Source of the DNA: Jiangella alkaliphila
GTDB taxonomy: Bacteria > Actinomycetota > Actinomycetes > Jiangellales > Jiangellaceae
Direction: 5' to 3'
Length of the DNA: 64,000 nt
Assembly: GCF_900105925.1 (NCBI RefSeq)
Contig: NZ_LT629791.1
Span: 6,108,001 to 6,172,000 of the forward strand
Position numbers and translations under genes: made by a program. Positions within the stretch are counted from its first letter, which is position 1. The number at the start of each line of letters is the position of its first letter. This document shows positions 51,336 to 59,825 of the stretch, piece after piece. Under the pieces are notes generated by a model, which was not told the origin of the DNA, did not search any database, and worked only from the letters and a program-made list of their open reading frames with translations.

Positions 51336-52405
51336 GCCGGCCTCCCGAACAGCCCGTAGGGACGCACGGCCAGCACGAGCGCCAGGAGGCCGAACGTCAT
51401 GATGATCGCGTAGTAGGAGTACTGGCTCGGCAGGTACGCGGGCGAGAAGGCGACCACCGTGCCGTACAGCAGCGAACCGGCCGCGGCGCCCTTGAGTGAG
51501 CCGAGGCCGCCGATGATCACGACCACGAGCGCGTTCAGCAGCCAGCTGCCGTCAGTGCCGGGCGCGGCCCCGGCGAACGACGCGCCGAGCACGCCGCCGA
51601 CCCCGGCCAGGAACGAGCCGACGAGGAACGTGAGCGCGAACACCCGGCGGATGTTGATGCCCAGCCCGCGCACCATCTGCCGGTCGTCCACGCCCGCCCT
51701 GATGACGAGGCCCACGCTCGTCCGGGTCAGCCACAGCCACAGCAGCAGGCCGACCAGCACGGCGATGCCGAGCATGAAGAGCCTGGTGAGGGCGTAGCGC
51801 TCCCCCATGACGGAGAAGAAGTGCGTCACCGCGCCCGGCCAGACCACCCGCTGCGCCAGCCCGCCGAACTCACGCAGCATCTGGTCGGCGAGCACGACGG
51901 TGATGGCGAGCGTCAGCAGCGTCTGACGCATCTCCTGGCCCTCGTTCCACTGCAGGAACACCTGCTGGATCAGCAGACCGAGCACGGCCGCGACGCCCGC
52001 CCCGGCCAGCAGCGGGACCAGCCAGTCGAGCAGGCCCACGTCGGCCGGGTCGATGTTGCGGGATTGGCCGACCATGGCCTCCTGCACGCGGATGGCGACG
52101 TAGGCGGACAGCAGGAACAACGATCCGTGCGCCATGTTCACCGTGCGCATGAGCCCGAAGATCAGCGTGAACCCGGACGCCGCGACGAAGAGCAGTCCGG
52201 CGAAGGTCACCGCGTCGAGGACGGTCACGAGGAACTTGCCCGGGTCGTCCACTGCAGCGCCGGCCGGCGAGCCGTCCGCGAGGAACAGCACCCAGGCGGC
52301 GACGGCCACCACGACGACGGCGGCGGCCCAGACCGGAGGCCGGCGCAGTTCAGTCAACCGGCGCCTCGGCGAGCTCCGCTCCGCATCGATCAGGGCAGGC
52401 GTCAT
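51332..52405 (-). CDS. LivH-type ABC permease
   Basis: A 357-residue permease: an N-terminal extra helix (PVWAAAVVVVAVAAWVLFLA) precedes the LivH core, FAGLLFVAASGFTLIFGLMR, TVNMAHGSLFLLSAYVAIRV, VGLVIRAGVDDRQMVRGLGI and VVVIIGGLGSLKGAAAGSLL. All typical loops are present. ATG 52405 follows the Gfo/Idh gene by 69 bp and starts the transport part of the operon. Confidence 0.94.
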   Translation of the reverse strand: MTPALIDAERSSPRRRLTELRRPPVWAAAVVVVAVAAWVLFLADGSPAGAAVDDPGKFLVTVLDAVTFAGLLFVAASGFTLIFGLMRTVNMAHGSLFLLSAYVAIRVQEAMVGQSRNIDPADVGLLDWLVPLLAGAGVAAVLGLLIQQVFLQWNEGQEMRQTLLTLAITVVLADQMLREFGGLAQRVVWPGAVTHFFSVMGERYALTRLFMLGIAVLVGLLLWLWLTRTSVGLVIRAGVDDRQMVRGLGINIRRVFALTFLVGSFLAGVGGVLGASFAGAAPGTDGSWLLNALVVVIIGGLGSLKGAAAGSLLYGTVVAFSPAYLPSQYSYYAIIMTFGLLALVLAVRPYGLFGRPA

Positions 52406-52474
52406 CGGTACCTCCCACGGTTGAGCGCCGATCGGCGCGTGGTGTCGGACGACCTGTGCGGTGGCGGCGGAGTG

Positions 52475-53578
52475 TCAGTGCGCGTAGTCGGGGATCGCCA
52501 CCCGGGCGCCGCCGTTCATGGCCGACTCGTGGGCGCAGATGCCGACGGACGTCCAGTTCGCGGCCGTGACCTCGTCGACGGCGGGCGCCCGCTCCTCGAC
52601 GATGCTGCGGACGAACTCGTGTGCCAGGTGCGGGTGGGATCCGCCGTGACCGCTGCCCTGGACGAACGAGAGGTGCTCGTTCTCGTCGTCGTAGACACCG
52701 CGGGTGGTGAAGGGCGCGATCTCGGCCGGCAGCCGGTGGGCGAAGTCCGGGATCTCGACGGGCTTGGGAATCTCACCGACGTGCAGGACGTGCCCCGAGC
52801 CCTGCGTCTGCTCCCACTCGAAGGTCGCCAGTTCTCCGAACACGGTGAAACTCTCGACGTACTCGCGGGCCGTCCGGAACAAGGACCGGGCGATCTCGGC
52901 CCCGACGGGCGAGTCCCGCAAGGTGATGAGCGCGCTCTCGACCGCGAACGGCGACCCGTACTTCGCGGCGAGTTCGGGCGAGATCCGTCCCGACCCGAGA
53001 CACACGACGCTCTCCGCCAGCGCACCGGCCAACGACAGCACCGGACTCACCGCATGGGTGGCGTAGTGCATGGGAGGAAGACCCTCCCAGTACCCGGGCC
53101 AGCCGGCCATCTCCTGGTGGTGCGCCCCGCGCAGGAACTGGAGGCGGCCCAGCGTGCCGTTCTCGGCGAGGTCCTTGACGTGCAGGAACTCGCGGGAGTA
53201 GACGATGGTCTCCATCATCATGTAGTTCTTGCCGGACTCCCGCACGGCCGAGACGATCGACCGGCACTCGTCGAGCGTCGTGGCCATCGGCACGGTGCAG
53301 GCGACATGCTTGCCGGCCCGAAGTGCGGCGACGGTCTGGCCGGCGTGGTCAGGGATCGGGGTGTTGATGTGCACCGCGTCGATGTCCGGGTTCCGGAGCA
53401 GCTCGGCGAAATCCGTGTAGCGGCCCGCGACGTCGAAGCGGTCGGCCGTCTCGTTCAGCGCGGTCTCGGTTCGTTGGCACACAGCCACGAGTTCGGCGTC
53501 CGGATGGGCTTGGTAGATCGGCACGAACTCCGACCCGAACCCCAGTCCGGCGATGGCCACTCGCACTCTCTGCGTCAT
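52475..53578 (-). CDS. Gfo/Idh/MocA-family NAD(P)-dependent oxidoreductase
   Basis: A 367-residue enzyme. The N-terminal Rossmann fold is VRVAIAGLGFGSEFVPIYQA, followed by DIDAVHINTPIPDHAGQTVA and LRAGKHVACTVPMATTLDEC. The usual EKP motif is replaced: where the family has EKPLA, this reads CTVPMA, so the catalytic lysine of the motif is missing. The C-terminal domain carries HHQEMAGWPGYWEGLPPMHY with a histidine-rich active-site region. It probably oxidises a sugar or cyclitol in an atypical way. GGAGGT precedes ATG 53578. First gene of the operon, divergent from the XylR-like regulator. Confidence 0.9.
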   Translation of the reverse strand: MTQRVRVAIAGLGFGSEFVPIYQAHPDAELVAVCQRTETALNETADRFDVAGRYTDFAELLRNPDIDAVHINTPIPDHAGQTVAALRAGKHVACTVPMATTLDECRSIVSAVRESGKNYMMMETIVYSREFLHVKDLAENGTLGRLQFLRGAHHQEMAGWPGYWEGLPPMHYATHAVSPVLSLAGALAESVVCLGSGRISPELAAKYGSPFAVESALITLRDSPVGAEIARSLFRTAREYVESFTVFGELATFEWEQTQGSGHVLHVGEIPKPVEIPDFAHRLPAEIAPFTTRGVYDDENEHLSFVQGSGHGGSHPHLAHEFVRSIVEERAPAVDEVTAANWTSVGICAHESAMNGGARVAIPDYAH

Positions 53579-53651
53579 CGTTGACCTCCTGTGCCGTGAA
53601 GGCTACGGAGGACACCACGGGACGAACCATGCGCAATCCAGCAGCAGAGCT

Positions 53652-53657
53652 TAGATT
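53652..53657 (+). promoter_or_regulatory. -10 box TAGATT of the XylR-like gene
   Basis: TAGATT is followed by six bases and ATG 53664 with no ribosome-binding site, in an unusually T-rich stretch. Confidence 0.5.
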
Positions 53658-53663
53658 TTTTAC

Positions 53664-54845
53664 ATGGTCGTCATGAGGACGCGGCACGTCGCGCTACTGG
53701 TCGAAACCTCGAACGCCTACGCGCGCGGGCTGCTCGTCGGCGTGAAGAAATACGTCGAGGAACACCCGCACTGGTCGCTCTACCTCGCCGAGCACAGCCG
53801 GCACGAGACCGACTTCTCCTGGCTCGAAGGCTGGCACGGCGACGGCGTCCTGGCCCGTATCGAGAACGAGGGCACCGCTCGCTTCATCCGGAGGCTGGAC
53901 CTCCCGACGGTCGACCTCAGCGCGGCCCGGCTGGTCCCCGAGCTTCCCGGCGTCGAGACCGACGACGGCACCATCGCACGCTGGGCCGTCGGCCACTTCG
54001 CCGAGCGGGGCCTGCGGAACTTCGCCTTCTGCGGCGACGAGCAGTTCGCCTGGTCGGTGAAGCGGAGCGAGTGGTTCGCCGGCCACGTCCGCCGGCGGGG
54101 CGCGACGCCGCACCAGTTCCGGATGACGTCGTCAGGCATGCGCGCCGCCGACCGTGAGCGCATCGCGGCCTGGCTCGCGGAGCTGCCGAAGCCGGTCGGC
54201 GTTCTCGCCTGCTACGACATCGCGGGTCAGGAGGTCCTGGAGGCCTGCAAGATCGCCGGACTGGCGGTACCCGACGCCGTCGCCGTCATCGGGGTCGACA
54301 ACGACGAGCTGATCGGCAACCTCACCACGCCGCCGCTGTCGAGCATCGAGCCCAACACGACGGCGACCGGGTACATGGCGGCGCACCTGCTCGACCTGAT
54401 GATGCAGGGCCAGACCCTCGAGCCGGGGCTGCGGCTGATCGAACCCACCCGCATCGTCGCCCGCCAGTCCTCCGACATCCTCGCCGTCGACGACCCGCTG
54501 GTCTCCGCGGCCCTGCGGTTCATCCGCTCCCGGTCCGACCAGAACATCGCCGTCAGCACCGTCCTGCGCCATGTCGGACTGTCGCGACGCGCCCTCGACC
54601 TCCGGTTCGCGGCCACCCTCGGCCGGACGGTGCACGGCGAGATCATCAGGGTCCGGATGGGGCACGTGGCCGAGCTGCTCTCCTCGACGGACTGGACGCT
54701 CCAGCAGATCGCCGAACGGCTGGACTTCAGCCACTCCGAGTACATGAGCGTCGCGTTCAAGAAGTACACCGGCACGTCACCCGGGCAGTACCGCCGAACC
54801 GTGAACGGCTCGGTCGCACGCCAGTCGTTCCGGCAGCAGCCCTGA
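53664..54845 (+). CDS. XylR-like regulator: sugar-binding domain plus AraC helix-turn-helix
   Basis: A 393-residue regulator. Residues 8-275 are a periplasmic-binding-protein-like sensor (HVALLVETSNAYARGLLVGV; GVLACYDIAGQEVLEACKIA; VAVIGVDNDELIGNLTTPPL). Residues 285-385 are a two-helix-turn-helix AraC domain (VLRHVGLSRRALDLRFAATL; LQQIAERLDFSHSEYMSVAF, FKKYTGTSPGQYRR). This is the arrangement of E. coli XylR. It is divergent from the Gfo/Liv/ThuA operon, its likely target, so a sugar inducer is expected. ATG 53664 fits the leaderless promoter; ATG 53673 is an alternative. Confidence 0.93.
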   Translation: MVVMRTRHVALLVETSNAYARGLLVGVKKYVEEHPHWSLYLAEHSRHETDFSWLEGWHGDGVLARIENEGTARFIRRLDLPTVDLSAARLVPELPGVETDDGTIARWAVGHFAERGLRNFAFCGDEQFAWSVKRSEWFAGHVRRRGATPHQFRMTSSGMRAADRERIAAWLAELPKPVGVLACYDIAGQEVLEACKIAGLAVPDAVAVIGVDNDELIGNLTTPPLSSIEPNTTATGYMAAHLLDLMMQGQTLEPGLRLIEPTRIVARQSSDILAVDDPLVSAALRFIRSRSDQNIAVSTVLRHVGLSRRALDLRFAATLGRTVHGEIIRVRMGHVAELLSSTDWTLQQIAERLDFSHSEYMSVAFKKYTGTSPGQYRRTVNGSVARQSFRQQP

Positions 54846-54869
54846 CGCCAAGCCGCCGGCGTCGGTGGG

Positions 54870-54904
54870 TTGCATACAGCGCAACGTCATTCTCAGTATA
54901 CGCA
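54870..54904. promoter_or_regulatory. IclR-type operator (15-mer) and half-site before the esterase gene
   Basis: TTGCATACAGCGCAA (54870-54884) has TTGC and GCAA arms with a 7-base spacer, exactly as in the 15-mer at 57476-57490 before the IclR gene. A half-site, GTATACGCAA, lies at 54895-54904. A TTGACA hexamer follows at 54913-54918, as it does at the other locus. Confidence 0.55.
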
Positions 54905-55008
54905 ATCGACCCTTGACAGCGTGCGGCACTCTCCGCAATGGTTCCAACGATGTAATCGATCAGCCGTCCCCCCGGCCTGATCGACTCGCCCAATGGAGGG
55001 AGAGATAC

Positions 55009-56598
55009 ATGCGCCTCGCACGCCCCCACCGTTCGCCGGCATCCCCACCTGGCCGACGGTTGACGAGATCACTGCTGGCGAGCCTCACGGTCGCCGCGGC
55101 GATGGCCGCCGGAGCGTTCGCGCCGCCCGCGACGGCCGCGCCCCCGCAGCGGCTCGGACCGGAGGTCGTCCGGACCGATCAGCCACCGTCCGGATACTCC
55201 GTGACCTTCAGGTACGAGGCGCCCGAAGGCGTCGAGTCGGTCCACATCTACGGCGACTGGTTCTACTCGCGCCCCGAGAGCGTGACCTGTCAGGACTGCG
55301 GCGACGGGCGGCACCCGTCGGAGTGGATGCCGGGCGACATCGCGGCCACACCGTGGCAGATCCTGCCGATGGAGCGCGGCGACGACGGCGTCTGGTCGAT
55401 CACGGTGCCGCTGCCCGCCGGCAGCTTCCGCTACGCCTTCACCCACGACTGCACCAACCCGCTGGCCACCGGCTGCACACTGCATGACGACCCGGCGAAC
55501 CCGTGGCAGATCCAGCCTCAGTACCCGGGCGCGCCGGGCGCGGTACGCAGCACGATCTACGTCCCGGAGAGCAGGAAGTTCCCGACGTACGACACCGGCT
55601 ACCAGGCCCCGCCCCGGGCCAACAAGGCCGGCACCCTGGAGACGCGACGCTACCCGTCGCCGCTGTCCACCAACCCGGCCGGCGTCCACGACATCGTCGT
55701 GTACCTGCCGCACGGCTACGACCCGGATCGGGCGACGCCGTACCCGACCCTGTACCTGAGTCACGGCGGCGGCGACCACTCGACCGCCTGGACGATGCAG
55801 GGCGTGGCCCACCACATCCTGGAGAACGCGATCCAGGACGGCGCGGTCCAGCCGATGGTCATCGTGTCGACCGACTTCAACGGCCTTCCCGGCGGGAACC
55901 AGGGCTACGTCGACGAGCTCAGGAACAACGTCTTCCCGTTCGTGGAGCAGAACTACAACGTCTCCACCCGGGCCGAGGACCGCGCCTTCGGCGGGTTCTC
56001 CGCCGGCGGGAGCCGCGCCTACACGCTGATGTACGACCACACGGAACTGTTCGGCTACCACGCCGCCTGGAGCGCGGGCGGACCGCAGGCCGGCCAGCAG
56101 CAGATCGACCGCATGAAGGACGTGGCCGGAGGCATCATGATCGGCACCGGCCTGCAGGACCGCCTGGGCAACATCGCCGAGAACTCGCAGCGCAACGCCG
56201 CCGCGCTGAGGGCGGCCGGCGTCGACCTCGACGAGTTCAACCTCCCGGGCGTGCACACCTGGCACGTCTGGCGGCCGCTGCTGAACCACTACCTGCGCGA
56301 GCTCGCGTTCCGCAGCACCACGACGAAACTCGAGGCCACCACCGAGCCGGTCGGGCGCCATGTGCGCCTCACCGCCGTCGCCACGGTCGATCCCGTGACG
56401 ACCAGCGTCGCCTCGCCGTCGGGAAAGGTGGATTTCTACGCGGGCGACGAGTACCTCGGCTCCGCCCGGGTCCGCGACGGCGTCGCGCGGTTCCACAAGC
56501 CGGTCGACCGTGCACTGCTCGACGAGCCGGTGGTCGCGCACTACCGCGGCGACGACCTGTTCGACGAGTCACGCAGCGCACCGGCCGACGCCGGCTGA
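55009..56598 (+). CDS. Secreted CE1-like esterase with N- and C-terminal beta domains
   Basis: A 529-residue exported protein. The signal peptide is LLASLTVAAAMAAGAFAPPA with cleavage after TAA. Residues 45-170 form an early-set/CBM48-like domain (SVTFRYEAPEGVESVHIYGD). Residues 200-430 are an esterase-D/feruloyl-esterase-like alpha/beta-hydrolase: DIVVYLPHGYDPDRATPYPT, LYLSHGGGDHSTAWTMQGVA, nucleophile FGGFSAGGSRAYTLMYD and histidine in NLPGVHTWHVWRPLL. The C-terminus is an Ig-like domain (ATVDPVTTSVASPSGKVDFY). It probably deacylates plant polysaccharides. ATG 55009 follows GGAGGGAG. Confidence 0.9.
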   Translation: MRLARPHRSPASPPGRRLTRSLLASLTVAAAMAAGAFAPPATAAPPQRLGPEVVRTDQPPSGYSVTFRYEAPEGVESVHIYGDWFYSRPESVTCQDCGDGRHPSEWMPGDIAATPWQILPMERGDDGVWSITVPLPAGSFRYAFTHDCTNPLATGCTLHDDPANPWQIQPQYPGAPGAVRSTIYVPESRKFPTYDTGYQAPPRANKAGTLETRRYPSPLSTNPAGVHDIVVYLPHGYDPDRATPYPTLYLSHGGGDHSTAWTMQGVAHHILENAIQDGAVQPMVIVSTDFNGLPGGNQGYVDELRNNVFPFVEQNYNVSTRAEDRAFGGFSAGGSRAYTLMYDHTELFGYHAAWSAGGPQAGQQQIDRMKDVAGGIMIGTGLQDRLGNIAENSQRNAAALRAAGVDLDEFNLPGVHTWHVWRPLLNHYLRELAFRSTTTKLEATTEPVGRHVRLTAVATVDPVTTSVASPSGKVDFYAGDEYLGSARVRDGVARFHKPVDRALLDEPVVAHYRGDDLFDESRSAPADAG

Positions 56599-56613
56599 CC
56601 TCCTCCACCCGGT

Positions 56614-56654
56614 CTGGGGCGGCGCTCCTCGAAGCCGAGGTGCCGCCGCCCCAG
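56614..56654. terminator. Bidirectional hairpin terminator
   Basis: An 11-bp stem, CTGGGGCGGCG and CGCCGCCCCAG, encloses a smaller stem. It lies between the convergent esterase (stop 56598) and IclR (stop 56674) genes. Confidence 0.75.
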
Positions 56655-56673
56655 GCAGGGGCGCCAGGCGTGC

Positions 56674-57462
56674 TCAGCCGGCCGCCGGCTCCGCCGCCGT
56701 CTCGGTAGCGGCGCCGGAGCTGTGGCCGAGCTCCGCGGAGATCGCGGCCGCGGTGTCGAGCAGCAGCGGGAGCCGCGCCTCCAGCTGCGGCAGGGTCGCG
56801 ATGACCTCGATCGCCGTGATCGAGACGGCGGCCACGACCCGCCCCCGGGTGTCCCTGATCGGTGCGGCCACGCACATCACGTAGGCGTCGTGTTCGCCGT
56901 TGTCCGCCGCCCAGCCCCGCTCGCGTACCGCGATGAGCTCGAGCTCGAGCGACCCGCGGTCGGCGAAGGTGGTGTCGGTGTACCGCTCGAACGTGACGTG
57001 CGAGAGCAGGCGATCGCGCTCTTCTCGAGGCAGATGGGCCAGGATCACCTTGCCGACGGCGCTGGCATAGATCGACACCGCGCGGCCGACCCTCGAGGGC
57101 AGCTTCACGGCGTCGAAGGCCGGGCTGTCGACCTTGTCGATGTAGATGATCTCGTCGCCGGTCAGCTGCGCGAGGTGCACCGTGTGACCGGTCTCCCGCT
57201 GGAGCCGGCGCAGGTGCGCCGAGGCGAACTGACGAAGATCCATCGAGCCGAGAGCGAGCTCGGACAGCTCGATGAGTCCGCTTCCGAACACGTACGTCCC
57301 GACGCCGGTCTTCCGGACGAACCGTGCCGCCTCGAGCGTCTGGAGCATCCGGAGCGCCGTCGACTTGTGGACGCCGAGCACCTCCGATGCCTCGGTGAGG
57401 CTCAGCGGGTGTTCCGCCGACCTCCTGATGAGCTCGATCGCACGTTGGATCGTCTGAGCCAC
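56674..57462 (-). CDS. IclR-family transcriptional regulator
   Basis: A 262-residue regulator. The N-terminal winged helix is IQRAIELIRRSAEHPLSLTE, then ASEVLGVHKSTALRMLQTLE. The effector-binding domain includes LQRETGHTVHLAQLTGDEII, RVGRAVSIYASAVGKVILAH and VAAPIRDTRGRVVAAVSITA. GTG 57462 is chosen over GTG 57468 because GGAGG lies five bases before it. Divergent from the sugar transporter and sugar-acid operon. Its promoter region carries the 15-bp palindrome shared with the esterase gene, so it should regulate both. Confidence 0.92.
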   Translation of the reverse strand: MAQTIQRAIELIRRSAEHPLSLTEASEVLGVHKSTALRMLQTLEAARFVRKTGVGTYVFGSGLIELSELALGSMDLRQFASAHLRRLQRETGHTVHLAQLTGDEIIYIDKVDSPAFDAVKLPSRVGRAVSIYASAVGKVILAHLPREERDRLLSHVTFERYTDTTFADRGSLELELIAVRERGWAADNGEHDAYVMCVAAPIRDTRGRVVAAVSITAIEVIATLPQLEARLPLLLDTAAAISAELGHSSGAATETAAEPAAG

Positions 57463-57475
57463 GACCACCTCCGGA

Positions 57476-57490
57476 TTGCACTATACGCAA
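57476..57490. promoter_or_regulatory. IclR-type operator (15-mer) between the IclR gene and the sugar operon
   Basis: TTGCACTATACGCAA has TTGC/GCAA arms and a 7-base spacer; further half-sites (GATGCGCAACC) follow near 57504. Confidence 0.55.
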
Positions 57491-57518
57491 CGGATGCGTA
57501 GCGATGCGCAACCGTGAT

Positions 57519-57546
57519 TTGACAGCGTTGCAGATGTTCCTACGAT
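57519..57546 (+). promoter_or_regulatory. Promoter of the sugar-acid operon (TTGACA-N16-TACGAT)
   Basis: TTGACA at 57519-57524 and TACGAT at 57541-57546 are 16 bases apart. The same TTGACAGCG and TTCC-ACGAT blocks occur before the esterase gene, but there the spacing is about 11 bases longer. Confidence 0.6.
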
Positions 57547-57601
57547 CGTTGCAGACCTTTAACGTTCAACCAGAGAGCCACGACTCCTTGAGGAGCACCC
57601 G

Positions 57602-58855
57602 ATGAGGACAACTCGCGTTCGCCGCGCCATGGTCGCCGCGGCCGCCGCCGTCGGTCTTGCCGTCACGACCGGCTGCGGCTCCGACTCCGACTCGAGCTCC
57701 GGCTCGGACGGCGGCGTCACGACGCTCACCTTCGCCGCCTCGACCTTCGGCGACCCCGGCCGCGGGCCACAGCTGCAGGAGTGGCTCGACGTGTTCAACG
57801 CGAGCCAGGACGGCATTCGCGTCGAGGCCGCGTCCGTCCCCTACCCGACCTTCGGCCAGACGGTGCTGACGCAGATGGGTGGCGGCGAAGGACCCGACCT
57901 CGTCCGCTTCGACATGCCCGAGTTCGAGGCGGCCTCGGACGCCGGCCTGATCGCGCCGCTGGACGACCTGATCGACGTCGGCGAGTACGACCTGCTCGAA
58001 GAGCCCGATCGGTTCATGGTCCACGACGACGTGCGTCACGGCGTCATCTTCGAGGCGTCCAACTACGCGATGTTCTACAACGCCGACCTGATCCCGGAGC
58101 CGCCGACGACGTACGACGACTTCTTCGCCACCGCCCAGTCGTTGACGGCCGGCGACGTCTTCGGGCTGGCCTTCCGCCAGACGGAGGCCGAGGAGGCCGG
58201 CGTCTGGCAGGACATCTTCAACTACGTCTACGGCTTCGGCGGCGCGTGGTCCGACGGTGAGAACCTCACGATCAACGCCCCCGAGAACCTCGAGGGCCTG
58301 CAGGCCTACAAGGACCTGTACGACGCGAACGTCATCCCCCGCGGCGCCGACGCGGCGACCTTCCGCCGCATGTTCGCCGAGGGCAAGGTCGCGATGGAGC
58401 TCAACAACGGCGGCTACGCCACCCACCTGCTGGCCGAGAGCCCAGGCCTGAACTTCAGCGTCGCGCCCATCCCCTTCCCGGTCCGCAGCCAGGGCGCGAT
58501 CCTCGCGCCCATCGTGATCAACGAGGCCAGCGGGGCGAAGGAGGAGGCGGCCACGTTCATCCAGTGGGCGCTCGAGGCCGAGAACCAGGTGGCGCTCCAG
58601 GAGATCCTCGGCGCGAGCAGCGTCGCGACGGCGACCGAGCGCAGCCCGGAGTCGCTGCAGGCCATGCCGTTCCTCCCGGCCTTCGACGAGCTCACCGAGT
58701 CCAGTCTCCCGCAGGTCGTCCTCGGCTTCGAGGCACAGACGCCCGACATCCGCAAGATCGTCGTCCAGAACGTCATCGCCGCGCTGCAGGGCGACGTCGA
58801 CCTGGAGACGGCCCTGGACACCGCCCAGGAGCAGGCGACCGACCTGGTCGGATGA
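57602..58855 (+). CDS. Sugar ABC transporter solute-binding lipoprotein
   Basis: A 417-residue family-1 extracellular binding protein. Signal peptide and lipobox are GLAVTTGC, followed by a serine-rich linker. The mature domain reads LTFAASTFGDPGRGPQLQEW, MGGGEGPDLVRFDMPEFEAA, FEASNYAMFYNADLIPEPPT and AFRQTEAEEAGVWQDIFNYV, as in CUT1-type receptors. GAGGAG precedes ATG 57602 and is part of a small palindrome CTCC-TTGA-GGAG. First gene of a five-gene operon; no ATPase is encoded, so a shared MsiK-type ATPase is probably used. Confidence 0.92.
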   Translation: MRTTRVRRAMVAAAAAVGLAVTTGCGSDSDSSSGSDGGVTTLTFAASTFGDPGRGPQLQEWLDVFNASQDGIRVEAASVPYPTFGQTVLTQMGGGEGPDLVRFDMPEFEAASDAGLIAPLDDLIDVGEYDLLEEPDRFMVHDDVRHGVIFEASNYAMFYNADLIPEPPTTYDDFFATAQSLTAGDVFGLAFRQTEAEEAGVWQDIFNYVYGFGGAWSDGENLTINAPENLEGLQAYKDLYDANVIPRGADAATFRRMFAEGKVAMELNNGGYATHLLAESPGLNFSVAPIPFPVRSQGAILAPIVINEASGAKEEAATFIQWALEAENQVALQEILGASSVATATERSPESLQAMPFLPAFDELTESSLPQVVLGFEAQTPDIRKIVVQNVIAALQGDVDLETALDTAQEQATDLVG

Positions 58856-58883
58856 ACGCCGACACCACGAAGGACACCACTCG

Positions 58884-59825
58884 ATGACCGTGCTCGAGCA
58901 GACGAGGGCGCCCCGCGCCGCGACCCGGCGACGGGGCAGCCCTCTCGGCAGCCGGTGGACGCCCTACCTGTTCCTCGCTCCCGCCGCCATCTTCATCGTC
59001 CTCTTCCAGGGGGTTCCGCTCGCGCAGGAGATCTTCCTGAGCTTCACCCGGACCTCGCTGCTCAACCCCACGAACAGCACGTGGGTGGGTCTGGAGAACT
59101 ACGCCCACATCTTCGCCGACGAGGACTTCCGCCGCACCCTGCGCACCACGTTGGTCTACGTCGTCGCCTGCGTCGTCGGCTCCGTGGGCGCCGGGCTGCT
59201 GGTCGCTCTGCTGCTCAACCGGAGCTTCCGCGGCCGGGGCGTGGTGCGTGCGCTCGTGACCGTGCCCTGGGCCGCGCCCGGCATCGCGGTCGCCCTCATC
59301 GCGACCTGGATGCTCAACCCCCAGTACGGCATCGTGAACCGGTTCCTCAATGCCGTCGGGCTGGGCGTTCCGGGCGGCGCGATCCTGGACAGCTCGACCT
59401 ACGCCCTGCCGGCGATCCTCGTGACGACCGTCTGGCAGCTCTTCCCGCTCACCTCGGTGGTGCTGTTGTCCGCGCTGCAGGCGGTCCCGCGCGACCTCAC
59501 CGAGGCGGCCACGATGGACGGCGCCGGCCGCTGGTGGACGTTCCGGGCCGTCACCTGGCAGGTGATCAAGCCGACGGTGGGGCTGCTCGCGCTGCTGATG
59601 ACGATCTGGTCGATCCGGCGCTTCGAACTCATCTGGCTGATGACCAAGGGCGGGCCGGTGGGCTCCACCGAGACGCTCGTCATCGACCTCTACGCGCAGG
59701 CGTTCGACTCCAAGCAGCTCGGCACGGCGGCGGCGATCGGCATGGTCGGCGTCGTCATCTCCCTCATCGTCATCGCGGGCAGCAGGCTCGTCACCCGCGC
59801 CGCCGAGAAGGAGGGCCTGCGATGA
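58884..59825 (+). CDS. CUT1 sugar ABC permease (MalF-like)
   Basis: A 313-residue permease with six helices, starting WTPYLFLAPAAIFIVLFQGV and containing VRALVTVPWAAPGIAVALIA. The EAA loop is DLTEAATMDGAGRWWTFRAV. It begins 28 bp after the binding-protein gene and its stop overlaps the next permease start (ATGA). Confidence 0.93.
   Translation: MTVLEQTRAPRAATRRRGSPLGSRWTPYLFLAPAAIFIVLFQGVPLAQEIFLSFTRTSLLNPTNSTWVGLENYAHIFADEDFRRTLRTTLVYVVACVVGSVGAGLLVALLLNRSFRGRGVVRALVTVPWAAPGIAVALIATWMLNPQYGIVNRFLNAVGLGVPGGAILDSSTYALPAILVTTVWQLFPLTSVVLLSALQAVPRDLTEAATMDGAGRWWTFRAVTWQVIKPTVGLLALLMTIWSIRRFELIWLMTKGGPVGSTETLVIDLYAQAFDSKQLGTAAAIGMVGVVISLIVIAGSRLVTRAAEKEGLR

Noticed and set aside
57581..57592. 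CTCC-TTGA-GGAG mini-palindrome as an RNA thermometer over the RBS
   Set aside because: A 4-bp stem is too weak and is expected by chance around a GAGGAG sequence.
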